Assembly: GCF_030385785.1 (NCBI RefSeq)
Contig: NZ_JAUEDK010000007.1
Coordinates: 1-64,000 of the forward strand
DNA length: 64,000 nucleotides
Reading direction: 5' to 3'
Source of the DNA: Crenobacter oryzisoli
Lineage (GTDB): Bacteria; Pseudomonadota; Gammaproteobacteria; Burkholderiales; Chromobacteriaceae
In this document: positions 9,128-17,277 of the stretch, one piece after another
Layout of the letters: each line of letters starts with the position of its first letter
How positions within the stretch are numbered: the stretch's first letter is position 1
Notes under the pieces: model-generated
What the model was told of the DNA's origin: nothing
Databases searched by the model: none
What the model saw: only the letters and a program-made list of their open reading frames with translations
Translations under genes and position numbers: made by a program

Positions 9128-9144
9128 CTGGAAACGGTTTCCAG
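9128..9144. promoter_or_regulatory. Operator-like 17-bp palindrome between thiC and pcm
   Basis: CTGGAAAC-G-GTTTCCAG has perfect 8-bp arms. It lies just upstream of a -10-like GATAAT (9181-9186) for pcm and upstream of the thiC riboswitch. The TGGAAAC half-site resembles LacI-type operators. No regulator gene is nearby. Confidence 0.35.
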
Positions 9145-9224
9145 GATGCCCGCAGTGCTGTAAAGGTAAGGCAAATATGGGATAATCGCAAGCTATCTCA
9201 TGCCCTTGCAGCCGGAGTCGGTCA

Positions 9225-9884
9225 ATGAATTTTGAACAAGCCCGTTTCAATATGGTTGAGCAGCAGATTCGTCCGTGGGACGTGCTCGATCTCAAAGTGC
9301 TGGACCTGCTGATGGAGGTCAAGCGCGAGGAGTTCGTCGCCGATGCGCAGAAGACCCTGGCGTTCATCGACACCGAGCTGCCGCTGTCCAACGGCAGCCG
9401 CATGCTGCAGCCGAAGGTGGAAGCCCGCCTGCTGCAGGACCTGGATGTCGAAGCCGACGACAAGATCCTCGAGATCGGCACCGGCTCGGGCTACGTGACC
9501 GCCCTGCTCGCCACCCTTGGCAAACATGTCTACAGCGTCGAAATCGACCCGGCGCAGAAAGACCGCGCCGCCGCCAACCTGAAGAAGGCCGGCGTCGAGA
9601 ACGTCACCCTGGTCGAGGGCAACGGCCTGCACGGCCACGCCGCCCAGGCACCGTACGACGCGATCTATGTCGGCGGCTCGCTGCCGGTGGTGCCGGAGCA
9701 GCTCAAGGCCCAACTGGCCGTCGGCGGCCGCATGGTCGTGGTGGTCGGTGACCTGCCGATGATGCGCGCACTGCGCATCAAGCACGAAAGCCAGGGCGTG
9801 TTCAGCGAAACCGTGCTATTCGACGTGGTGATCGACCGCCTGAACGCGATCGACGCCGCCGAACCGAACCGCTTCAGCTTCTGA
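9225..9884 (+). CDS. pcm: Protein-L-isoaspartate O-methyltransferase family protein
   Basis: 219-residue SAM-dependent methyltransferase that would methylate abnormal L-isoaspartyl residues in damaged proteins. The SAM-binding glycine motif is E83-IGTGSGY and is followed by the acidic loop VYSVEIDP. The N-terminal MVEQQIRPWDV and PLSNGSRML match the PCMT family; the active-site region is somewhat divergent from E. coli Pcm. It overlaps the next gene (TGATG), so the two are translationally coupled. Confidence 0.85.
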   Translation: MNFEQARFNMVEQQIRPWDVLDLKVLDLLMEVKREEFVADAQKTLAFIDTELPLSNGSRMLQPKVEARLLQDLDVEADDKILEIGTGSGYVTALLATLGKHVYSVEIDPAQKDRAAANLKKAGVENVTLVEGNGLHGHAAQAPYDAIYVGGSLPVVPEQLKAQLAVGGRMVVVVGDLPMMRALRIKHESQGVFSETVLFDVVIDRLNAIDAAEPNRFSF

Positions 9885-10216
9885 TGAGCGGCGTACAGGA
9901 AATCGGCGCGGCGGACCTCGCTGCCTGGCTCGCTGACGAGTCGCGCGCACAGCCCTTGCTGCTCGACGTGCGTGAGGGCTGGGAGGTGGCGATCGCCGCC
10001 ATCCCCGGATCGCGCCACATGCCGATGAATCTGATCCCGTTGCAGATGGGCGAACTGCCGGACGACGTGACCATCGTCACCGTCTGCCACCACGGCGTGC
10101 GCAGCTACCACGCCGGGCTGTTCCTCGCCAACGCCGGCTTCGAGCCTGTGTTGAGCCTGAAGGGCGGCGTCGATGCCTGGGCCAACGAGGTCGACCCGAC
10201 GATGGCTCACTACTGA
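9884..10216 (+). CDS. Single-domain rhodanese-like protein
   Basis: 110 residues forming one rhodanese module. It opens with LLLDVREGWEVAIAAIPGS and has the catalytic loop VC68-HHGVRS, where C68 would carry the persulfide. The end GGVDAWANEVDP matches the usual GG(I/V)xAW. Probable sulfur-transfer enzyme, acceptor unknown. The start overlaps the pcm stop and the gene is followed by a terminator, so pcm and this gene form a bicistron. Confidence 0.9.
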   Translation: MSGVQEIGAADLAAWLADESRAQPLLLDVREGWEVAIAAIPGSRHMPMNLIPLQMGELPDDVTIVTVCHHGVRSYHAGLFLANAGFEPVLSLKGGVDAWANEVDPTMAHY

Positions 10217-10236
10217 GCCACCGGGGAACCGACGCA

Positions 10237-10258
10237 GGCGGCCACGGCCGCCTTTTTT
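10237..10258 (+). terminator. Terminator of the pcm-rhodanese unit
   Basis: GGCGGCC/GGCCGCC stem followed by six T residues (10253-10258). Confidence 0.85.
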
Positions 10259-10312
10259 ATTGTGCGCCTTGCGCGCGGGCCGAGTGCTCGGCCAACCTGA
10301 ACAGAGTCCGCC

Positions 10313-11032
10313 ATGACCCTAGACTACCTTTCGCCGGCCCTGGCCCGTGTCCATCCCGACTGGGAGACGGTGCTGCGCCGCCACGAGTGCACACGCGTGC
10401 TCGTCGACATCGACAAGGCCCTGAGCGCCGCCGCGCAGGACGGCAAGGCGCTGTACCCGCCGCGCGAACAGATCTTCCACGCGCTGACCTTCGGCAGCCC
10501 GCGCGACGTGCGGGTCGTGATCCTCGGCCAGGACCCGTATCACGGCGAGGGCGAGGCGATGGGGCTGTCGTTCTCGGTGCCGGACGGGGTGCGGGTACCA
10601 CCGAGCCTGCGCAATATCTACAAGGAACTGGCCGCCGACCTGGGCATTGGGCCGGCCAACAGCGGCGACCTGACGCCATGGGCACGCCAGGGCGTACTGC
10701 TGCTCAACAGCGTGTTCAGCGTCGAGGCCGACCGCGCCGGCAGCCATGGCAAGCTCGGCTGGCAGACCGTCAGCGATGCGCTGATCGATGCGGTGAACGA
10801 AGAGAACCCGGGCTGCGTGTTCCTGCTGTGGGGCAACTGGGCACAGGGCAAGGCCGAGCGCATCGACACCAGCCGGCACACCATCTTCAGCTCGGCGCAT
10901 CCTTCGCCGCTGGCGGCGCACCGCGGCTTCTTCGGCAACCACCACTTCTCGCAGGCCAACGCCTGGCTGGCCGCACGCGGTCGCGGCACCGTCGACTGGT
11001 CGCTGACGGCGACGGCCAGCCTGTTCGGCTGA
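10313..11032 (+). CDS. ung: Uracil-DNA glycosylase (family 1)
   Basis: 239 residues; removes uracil from DNA in base-excision repair. The water-activating loop GQD74PYHG (Asp74) and the leucine/histidine loop H196PSPLAAHRGFFG are both intact, as is the uracil-binding GVLLLNSVF strand. Length is normal for family 1. It is alone between two terminators. No Ung inhibitor or phage genes are nearby. Confidence 0.97.
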   Translation: MTLDYLSPALARVHPDWETVLRRHECTRVLVDIDKALSAAAQDGKALYPPREQIFHALTFGSPRDVRVVILGQDPYHGEGEAMGLSFSVPDGVRVPPSLRNIYKELAADLGIGPANSGDLTPWARQGVLLLNSVFSVEADRAGSHGKLGWQTVSDALIDAVNEENPGCVFLLWGNWAQGKAERIDTSRHTIFSSAHPSPLAAHRGFFGNHHFSQANAWLAARGRGTVDWSLTATASLFG

Positions 11033-11047
11033 ACCTACCGTTCAAAG

Positions 11048-11073
11048 AAAAAGCCGCCTGTTGGCGGCTTTTT
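11048..11073. terminator. Bidirectional terminator between ung and the GNAT-DinB gene
   Basis: AAAAAGCCGCC / GGCGGCTTTTT with a 4-nt loop serves two convergent genes. Confidence 0.9.
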
Positions 11074-11085
11074 CATGCCTGTTCG

Positions 11086-12135
11086 TCACACGTCGTCGAT
11101 CAGCACCACCAGGTCGGTGACCCCGGGATCCAGCCCCAGCTGCGACATCAGCGTGCTGAGCTGGCCGCGGTGATGGGTCTGATGGTTGAACAGATGCATC
11201 AGCACCGGGAACAGCGGCTTGGTCGCCGCGACGCCGCGCATATTGCGGTAGCTGAGCGGCTGGTCGAGCTCAGCCTCGGTCAGCGCCGCACACCAGTCGA
11301 GCAGCAGCCGGTCGAGTTGACGCCGCTCGGCCAGGCACCCAGCCAAGCTGTGGCTCAGCCAGCTGTTCAGCGCCACCGGCGCCGCCCGCTCGCGCAGCAC
11401 CGCCAGCATGCCCGGCTCGGGCAGCTCGGCGAAGCGCTTCATCCACAACAGGTCGGCGACCAGCAGGTGGTTGAGCGTACCGAGCAGCGAGCCGAAAAAC
11501 GCGCCCATATTGCCGCTGAGCGTCGCCTCGGGGAGCTCTTCGAGCGTGTGGTAGAGCTTTTCGTTCATCCAGTGGTTGTACTCGGCCATGCGCCGCACGT
11601 GTGCGAGGCGGCTGCCCGCCTCGTCGAGGCGCCGTCCGCACACCGCAGTGCGGCGATTGCCGGCGTGACGGCGCTGCGGGTCGTCGTACGCGGAGAGCAC
11701 CTTGTAGCCGGCCTTGCGCATCATGCCGGCCGAGCCGAGATTCTCCTCGTGGCGTTCGGCGGCGAGCCAGCGGATACCGCGACTGGCCAGCCGGCCGTTC
11801 AGCTCGCGCAGCAGCCGCCCGCCCAGCCCGCGGCCGGCGTAGTCGCGGTGCACCACCGCCTCGGCGAGGTAGGCCGCCTGTTCGGGCGGGATGTCGGCCG
11901 GCCGCAGCGCCGGATACGGATCGTCGCGACGCCAGATCATCGCACCGACGATGTCGCCGCCGTCCCAGGCTAGCAGGGCACCGCCGCGCCCGGCGGCCAG
12001 CTCGGCCAGTGTCGCGACCACATTGTCCTCGGGCAGCCAGTTCCAGGCATTCGGGCCGTGTTCGCGCAGCAGCATGCCGATCACCGCGGCCTGCTCCGGC
12101 ACCGCCTCGCCGAATTCGATGCTTGCCATGTCCAT
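11086..12135 (-). CDS. GNAT acetyltransferase fused to a DinB-family domain
   Basis: 349 residues from ATG 12135 (another ATG at 12129). The first half is a GNAT domain: acetyl-CoA loop RDYAGRGLGGRLLRELN near residues 95-110 and GSAGMMRKAGYKVLSAYDD at its end. From about residue 182 (MAEYNHWMNEKLYHTLEELP) it is a DinB four-helix metal-binding domain. The likely ligand histidines are in LNHLLVADLLW and HLFNHQTHHRGQ. Both domains look complete, so this is a natural fusion, not a read-through. DinB proteins are often thiol-dependent transferases; joint function unknown. The frame is open to 12177, but the upstream residues do not fit. Confidence 0.8.
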   Translation of the reverse strand: MDMASIEFGEAVPEQAAVIGMLLREHGPNAWNWLPEDNVVATLAELAAGRGGALLAWDGGDIVGAMIWRRDDPYPALRPADIPPEQAAYLAEAVVHRDYAGRGLGGRLLRELNGRLASRGIRWLAAERHEENLGSAGMMRKAGYKVLSAYDDPQRRHAGNRRTAVCGRRLDEAGSRLAHVRRMAEYNHWMNEKLYHTLEELPEATLSGNMGAFFGSLLGTLNHLLVADLLWMKRFAELPEPGMLAVLRERAAPVALNSWLSHSLAGCLAERRQLDRLLLDWCAALTEAELDQPLSYRNMRGVAATKPLFPVLMHLFNHQTHHRGQLSTLMSQLGLDPGVTDLVVLIDDV

Positions 12136-12234
12136 ACCCGTCCGCCTTTCTGCGCGACGACATGCCTCAGACAGCATGCCAACAGACTCAATCTAGCCCA
12201 GTTTTTCGCCACCCGTCCGACAATTTTGCAGCGC

Positions 12235-12259
12235 AAAAAAAGCCGGCATCAGCCGGCTT
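12235..12259 (-). terminator. Terminator of the LPS glycosyltransferase unit
   Basis: AAGCCGG (12240-12246) / CCGGCTT (12253-12259); the A-run at 12235-12241 gives the minus-strand T-run. Confidence 0.85.
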
Positions 12260-12279
12260 CTTCTCAAATATTGCAGTGA

Positions 12280-13056
12280 TCAACGCGCTTTGTTCTTATT
12301 CATCAGCATCAGCTTGACATATTTGTAGTACGACACCTCGGCATTCGACACTGCCAGCACAAAGCCCTCGGCGCCGTCGAGGAAGCCGCGCTTGATGATG
12401 TAGGTGCGGAAGAACGCCCAGAAGCCGTGGCCGATCGCCGAGGCCAGCGAGGCGGTCTTGCCGCGCTCCTGCATCGTCAGCGCCCCAGCGCTGGAGTAGT
12501 CGTTCACCTTGGCGAGCGACTCGTGCAGGTCGGCGACCGCATAGTGGATGATCGGGCCGTTGAAGCGGCCGGTGCTGCCGTCGATCTTGAGGTGGGTGTG
12601 GGTGCGCACGTCGGTGAAGCGGCCCTTCTCGCGGCGGAACAGCCGCACGATGCGGTCCGGCCACCAGCCCGAATGCGCCATGAACTTGCCGCAGAAACGT
12701 GAGCGGCGCGGCGTGGAGAAGGCTGCATGTTCGCTGCCGTTTTCCAACAATTGCAGGATTTCTCCGCGCAATTGCTCGCCGACATGCTCATCGGCGTCGA
12801 GGCACAGCACCCACTCGCTGGTGGCCTGGTCGAGTGCGCGGTTCTTCTGCGGGCCGTCGCCCGGCCAATCGGTCTCGAACACCTTGGCGCCCAGCTCGCG
12901 GCACAGTGCCTGGGTGCCGTCGGTGCTGCCCGAGTCGAACACGATCATCTCGTCGGCCCAGTCGCGCACCGAGCGCAGGCAGTCGCCGATATCGTGAGCT
13001 TCGTTCATCGCCACCACGATCACACTGATCGAGGCGCGCTTGGCTGGAGCGGTCAT
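12280..13056 (-). CDS. Glycosyltransferase family 2, WaaE/KdtX-like (LPS core)
   Basis: 258 residues. It has the GT-A nucleotide-sugar fold: SVIVVAMNEAHDI at the N-terminus, FDSGSTDGTQ, and the DxD-type metal motif in CLDADEH. The middle GWWPDRIVRLFRRE and the C-terminal FFRTYIIKRGFLDGAEGFVLA are characteristic of WaaE, which adds a beta-glucose to heptose I of the LPS core. Its neighbours (a GT4 enzyme, waaC, waaA) support an LPS-core role. The acceptor is inferred. Confidence 0.85.
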   Translation of the reverse strand: MTAPAKRASISVIVVAMNEAHDIGDCLRSVRDWADEMIVFDSGSTDGTQALCRELGAKVFETDWPGDGPQKNRALDQATSEWVLCLDADEHVGEQLRGEILQLLENGSEHAAFSTPRRSRFCGKFMAHSGWWPDRIVRLFRREKGRFTDVRTHTHLKIDGSTGRFNGPIIHYAVADLHESLAKVNDYSSAGALTMQERGKTASLASAIGHGFWAFFRTYIIKRGFLDGAEGFVLAVSNAEVSYYKYVKLMLMNKNKAR

Positions 13057-13085
13057 AAGGGGGAAAGCAGATCAAAACGCCGATT

Positions 13086-14141
13086 CTACCGCAGCCCGGC
13101 ACAGGCCAGCAGCTGTTCGACATGGCGGGTGACATCGGCATCGTAGCGGATTTCGCGGCGCGGTTCGGCCAGCCGGGCCGCTCCCGCCCCGACGCGTCGC
13201 ACCGCCTCGGCCAGCGCAGCCTCCAGCGTTGCCGGCTGCTCGCGGTCGAAGCGCAGGCAAGCGGCGTCGCTGAGCACCTCGGTGCAGGCGATATTGTCGG
13301 CCAACACCAGCGGCGTGCCGCACAGCGCCGACTCGATGCCGACCAGACCGAACGGCTCGTAGCTCGAGGCGAGGATGGTGTAGTCGACCGCCTGATAGAG
13401 CTGCTCGATATGCTTCTGATAACCGAGGTCGATCAGGTTGCGCCCGGGCTTGTCGAGCGGCCGGCCAACTACTGCCAGCAAGACCGGCAGCCCGCTCCGT
13501 TCGAACGCCGCGCGCAGCACCGGCAGGCCCTTGCGCTGGTGGCTGGACGAGGGAAACACGAACACCACCTTGTCGTCCGGTAGGCCGAAGCGGCGGCGCA
13601 AGGCTCGCCGCTGCTCGTCGTCCACCGTGACGAAGCGTTCGCCGCTGACCGGCGGGTACAGCGTGGCCAGTTTCGTTGCCGGTACCTGATAAAGCGTCGC
13701 CAGCTCCTTGGCCATCAGCGCCGAGTGGGCAATCACCCGCCGGGCATTGGCGTAGAAGCACTCTTCCAGCGCGATCTGCCGGCTATCCCAGAAACCCGCC
13801 GCTTTGCCGCTGGCGGCGAGGTAACCGCGGTGGGTGCCGCCGCATACGGCGACGTCGGAAGCGGTGTTGCGGTTGCAGCCGATCAAGAGCTCGATGCCGT
13901 GGCGAGCCTTTTCCTTTTCCAATGCCCGGGAAAACGCGCCGTCGCGCAGTTTGCCGGGCAGCCAGCCGACCTTGATTTCAACCGGCTCGATCATCCGGTA
14001 CTCGGCGAGCGCGGTATCGAAGCGACGGGCAAAAAAAGTCGGGGTGATGCCCATTCGCTGCAAACCATTCACCAGGTCGAGGGCGTAGCGTTCGAAACCG
14101 CCGCTGTAACCGAAGGCGTTGCAGGCAATGCCGATCTTCAT
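13086..14141 (-). CDS. Glycosyltransferase family 4 (probable LPS core)
   Basis: 351 residues from ATG 14141 (AGGA upstream; the frame opens at 14207 without support). GT-B fold: N-terminal IACNAFGYSGGFERYALDLV, middle VVFVFPSSSHQRKGLPVLRAA, and the GT4 donor site YEPFGLVGIESALCGTPLVL, whose E-x7-E pattern is intact. It resembles WaaG-type glucosyltransferases. It is upstream of the WaaE-like gene in the same direction with a ~30-bp gap, so probably co-transcribed. Sugar specificity not determined. Confidence 0.82.
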   Translation of the reverse strand: MKIGIACNAFGYSGGFERYALDLVNGLQRMGITPTFFARRFDTALAEYRMIEPVEIKVGWLPGKLRDGAFSRALEKEKARHGIELLIGCNRNTASDVAVCGGTHRGYLAASGKAAGFWDSRQIALEECFYANARRVIAHSALMAKELATLYQVPATKLATLYPPVSGERFVTVDDEQRRALRRRFGLPDDKVVFVFPSSSHQRKGLPVLRAAFERSGLPVLLAVVGRPLDKPGRNLIDLGYQKHIEQLYQAVDYTILASSYEPFGLVGIESALCGTPLVLADNIACTEVLSDAACLRFDREQPATLEAALAEAVRRVGAGAARLAEPRREIRYDADVTRHVEQLLACAGLR

Positions 14142-14221
14142 GCTTGTTCTGTCCTTCCTGTCGTGGCGGCACTGTACCACGTCCCTGCCTGCCGATCCGG
14201 CCGGCAAAGCCCCCGAGTTGC

Positions 14222-15017
14222 TTATTCACATTGCTCCGAGCGATGTCCCGGCCATTTATGAGCGCGAATCATTCCATGAGCATGACAATGGTGAAGCCAA
14301 TGACATAAAACCCCGTTTTTCTGGGGGTAAATCGTAGCCGATAGCGTCTTGCTATCACTGACCATGCCTGGGTTTCGCTCCGTTTAGCCTTATTGGCATC
14401 GTCCTGTCTGTTGGCAGTTCACCTTGCTGGTTTTTGTAGACAGAAGGGCGGTCCGGTTTTCACGGACAGTTCTTTTCTTAGTTATTGTTTTTTTAATTGG
14501 ATGAAACTGATACTAGGGCCAACTTCTCTGTGGATAAGTCATAATTTCTTACGAATTCAATGGGTTACCATGGGTGATGCCTTGTTAGTGGTCGCCATGC
14601 TTACGTTCGTATCGCTTGTGGATAAGTTGTGCCGGTCTGCAAAAGCCCTGCTTATCCACATGCTGGTCGCCGTCTGATCAGTGCCACTTGTGCAGATCGT
14701 TTTTTTGCCCGCGCTCGTTTTTTTCTCTTTGCCCTTTTATAAAATGAAACTACTGATGTACGCTGTACAAATGTGTGGACAAACAGAAAAAACAACTTGT
14801 TTTCAGGGTGTTCTGTTGTTGATAATCATGGTGGCGAGTCGGGTCGCGAGAGCACGATAAGTTGTGGATAAAACCGCCACCTCTTATCCACAGCTGCTTA
14901 TCCACACCCGACTCTCCCCTCTCCCGCTTGGTTAACCACAGCTGCGCTCGGTTACAATGCCGGCCATGATGAACGTGCTGATCGTGCGCACCTCCTCGAT
15001 GGGCGACCTTATCCACA
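14222..15017. other. DnaA-box cluster with T-rich repeats: candidate replication origin
   Basis: Perfect TTATCCACA 9-mers occur at 14652, 14884, 14898 and 15009 (+) and inverted at 14529, 14617 and 14863. TTATTCACA at 14222 and TGTGGACAA at 14774 are near-matches. In the middle, TCGTTTTTTT is repeated exactly 18 bp apart (14697-14706, 14715-14724). The first copy begins with GATC, like the E. coli oriC 13-mers, and AT-rich TTTTATAAAATG follows. The gap 14142-14956 is gene-free, clearly lower in GC than its flanks, and transcription diverges from it. This fits oriC architecture; a DnaA-titrating locus is the alternative. dnaA is not nearby. Confidence 0.6.
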
Positions 15018-15931
15018 CCTGGCCGGCGCTCACCGAACTCAAGACGCACTACCCCAATCTGTCGCTGACCTGGCTCGTCGAGGATGCCTTCGCCGACATT
15101 GCCGCCTTGCACCCGGCCGTGGTGCGGGTGATTCCGTTTTCGTGGCGGCGCTGGCGTCGTGCGCCGTTTTCGCCCTCGACCTGGCGCGAGGTCCGCGCCT
15201 GCAAGGCGGCACTGTCCAGTGGCGGCTGGGACCAAGTGGTCGACCTGCAAGGCCTGGTGAAGAGCGCGATCCCGGCACGCTGGGGCCGCGCGCCGCTGGC
15301 CGGCTACGACCGCAAGAGCATCCGCGAGCCGCTCGCCTGCCTGTTCTATGACAAGACCTATGCCGCCAGCTGGCAGCTGCCGGCGGTCGAACGCTGCCGC
15401 CGATTGCTGTCGCAGGTATTCGGTTATCGGGCCGACGGCGCGCCGCGCTTTGGTGTGCCGGCGCCGGAGAAACCCACCGCCGCGCCGGCCGATCCCTATG
15501 TGGTGCTGCTGCATGCGACCAGCCGCGACAGCAAGCTGTGGCCCGAGCCGCACTGGATCGCGCTGGGCAAGCGCTTGGCCGAGGCGCACGGCTGGCGCGC
15601 GGTGTTGCCGTGGGGCAATGCGAAGGAGAGAGCGCGCGCCGAGCGGCTCGCCGTAGCGCTGCCGGGCGCCTTGGTGCCGGAGCGGATGAGTTTGCGCGAT
15701 GCGGCCGGCCTGCTTGGCCATGCCGAGGCAGTGGTCGGTGTCGATACGGGCCTGTTGCACCTTGCGAACGCGCTCGACGTGCCGCTGGTCGGCATCTATA
15801 CGGACACCGACCCGGCCTCGACCGGCGTGATCGAGACGGTGCGTTCGGCCAACCTGGGCGGCGAGCGTCAGTGCCCGGACGTCGACACCGTGTACCGGAC
15901 GCTGATGACGATGCACGGAGCGCCGCGGTGA
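14957..15931 (+). CDS. waaC: LPS heptosyltransferase I
   Basis: Adds the first L-glycero-D-manno-heptose to Kdo2-lipid A. 324 residues with the GT9 hallmarks: N-terminal VLIVRTSSMGDLIHTWPAL, central LLHATSRDSKLWPEPHW, and VVGVDTGLLHLANALDVPLVGIYTDTDP at the donor site. The start is uncertain: ATGs at 14957, 14966 and 14969 lack a good ribosome site, and a TACAAT -10-like hexamer overlaps the first one, so 14966/14969 on a very short leader is possible. It overlaps waaA by GTGA. A DnaA box lies inside its 5' end (15009-15017). Confidence 0.93.
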   Translation: MPAMMNVLIVRTSSMGDLIHTWPALTELKTHYPNLSLTWLVEDAFADIAALHPAVVRVIPFSWRRWRRAPFSPSTWREVRACKAALSSGGWDQVVDLQGLVKSAIPARWGRAPLAGYDRKSIREPLACLFYDKTYAASWQLPAVERCRRLLSQVFGYRADGAPRFGVPAPEKPTAAPADPYVVLLHATSRDSKLWPEPHWIALGKRLAEAHGWRAVLPWGNAKERARAERLAVALPGALVPERMSLRDAAGLLGHAEAVVGVDTGLLHLANALDVPLVGIYTDTDPASTGVIETVRSANLGGERQCPDVDTVYRTLMTMHGAPR

Positions 15932-17196
15932 GCGTGGCACGGCGGCTGTATACTCTGGCCGGCTGGCTGATCCGGCCGCTGCTGAGGCGCTATCTGAAAA
16001 AGCGCGCGAAGAAGGCGCCGGCGTATCTGGAGCACTGGGATGAGCGCTTCGGCGACGGCTATGCACCGCGTGCGACCGGCGCGATCTGGATCCACGCGGT
16101 GTCGGTGGGGGAGACCCGCGCCGCGCTGCCGCTGGTGCACGCGCTGCGCGCCCGTTATCCGGATGCGCCGCTGTTGATCACCCAGATGACGCCGACCGGG
16201 CGCGCGACCGCGCTCCAGCTGTACCCGGACGCCGAAGTGCGCTACTTGCCGTACGATTTCCCGCGCGCGGTGGCCGGCTTCTTCGCCGCCTACCGGCCGC
16301 GCTTCGGTGTGCTGATGGAAACCGAGCTGTGGCCGAACCTGATCCACGCGGCGCATAAGGCCGGCGTGCCGCTGCTGCTCGGCAACGCGCGGCTGTCGGA
16401 CAAGTCGTACCGCGGCTACCGTCGCGTCGCGCCGCTGATCCGACCGGCGCTGGCGAGCCTCGCCGGCGTGGCGGCGCAGACCGAGGCCGACGCGGCGCGG
16501 CTGGTGTTGCTCGGCACCCGCAATATCAAGGTCTGCGGCAACACCAAATACGATTTCGCGCCGCCAGCGGCGCAGCTGGCGCTGGGCCGGACTTTCCGCA
16601 CCTGGCTCGGGGAACGGCCGGTGCTGGTGGCCGCCAGCACCCGCGACGGCGAGGAGGCCTTGATCCTGGCTGCCTGGCGCAAGGTGCGCCCCAAGGCGCG
16701 GCTGGTGATCGTGCCGCGACATCCGGAGCGCTTCGACAGCGTGGCGGCGTTGGCCGAACAGCAGGGCTTCACCGTGGCGCGGCGCAGCGCGACGAGCGGG
16801 CCGCTGGCGGACGAGGTCGATGTGTGGATTGGCGACAGCATGGGCGAGCTGTTCGGCTACTATGCGGCGGCCGATCTCGCCTTCGTCGGCGGCAGCCTGC
16901 TGCCGCTGGGCGGCCAGAACCTGATCGAGCCGGCTAGCGTCGGCGTGCCGGTGCTGTTCGGCCCGTCGATGTTCAATTTCCCGCAGGCGAGCGAGCTCGC
17001 GCTGGCGGCCGGTGCGGCGCTGCAGGTGGCCGACGCCGACACGCTGGTCGCCGAGATGGTGGCGCTGCTCTCCGATGCCGAGCGACGCGCCGCGATGGGC
17101 GCGGCGGCACAGCGCTTCACCGCCGCGCACCGCGGTGCGAGCGAACGCATCGTCGACTACTTCGCCGAGCGCTTGGCGGACGGGGTGGTGCGCTGA
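15928..17196 (+). CDS. waaA: 3-deoxy-D-manno-octulosonic acid (Kdo) transferase
   Basis: 422 residues from GTG 15928, which overlaps the waaC stop. Transfers Kdo from CMP-Kdo to the lipid IVA precursor at the inner membrane. The N-terminal hydrophobic stretch LYTLAGWLIRPLLRRYL is the membrane anchor. The catalytic acidic loop is IHAVSVGET (Glu of the GET motif). FGVLMETELWPNL and FVGGSLLPLGGQNLIEPA are family signatures. The open frame runs upstream inside waaC to 15538, but the overlap start gives the normal WaaA length. waaC-waaA form one operon. Confidence 0.95.
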   Translation: MSVARRLYTLAGWLIRPLLRRYLKKRAKKAPAYLEHWDERFGDGYAPRATGAIWIHAVSVGETRAALPLVHALRARYPDAPLLITQMTPTGRATALQLYPDAEVRYLPYDFPRAVAGFFAAYRPRFGVLMETELWPNLIHAAHKAGVPLLLGNARLSDKSYRGYRRVAPLIRPALASLAGVAAQTEADAARLVLLGTRNIKVCGNTKYDFAPPAAQLALGRTFRTWLGERPVLVAASTRDGEEALILAAWRKVRPKARLVIVPRHPERFDSVAALAEQQGFTVARRSATSGPLADEVDVWIGDSMGELFGYYAAADLAFVGGSLLPLGGQNLIEPASVGVPVLFGPSMFNFPQASELALAAGAALQVADADTLVAEMVALLSDAERRAAMGAAAQRFTAAHRGASERIVDYFAERLADGVVR

Positions 17197-17213
17197 GTCG
17201 CCCTCCGGTTCCC

Positions 17214-17249
17214 AAAAAAATTTTGGCCAACCCTCACGGGTTGGCCAAA
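17214..17249 (-). terminator. Terminator of the urease-nickel permease operon
   Basis: Perfect 12-bp stem TTTGGCCAACCC / GGGTTGGCCAAA with a TCAC loop. The A7 run at 17214-17220 becomes the minus-strand T-run. It may also stop waaA transcription. Confidence 0.9.
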
Positions 17250-17277
17250 TCGTTTGGTAGTGGGCAGACGGGTACGC

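Noticed and set aside
14393-14677. 94-codon frame in the DnaA-box region
   Set aside because: No ribosome site, no family, and it is broken up by DnaA boxes that explain the sequence better.
12280-17196. Gene-direction bias as proof of an origin at 14.5 kb
   Set aside because: Transcription diverges locally, but genes further out on both sides are mixed, so direction alone does not support an origin.
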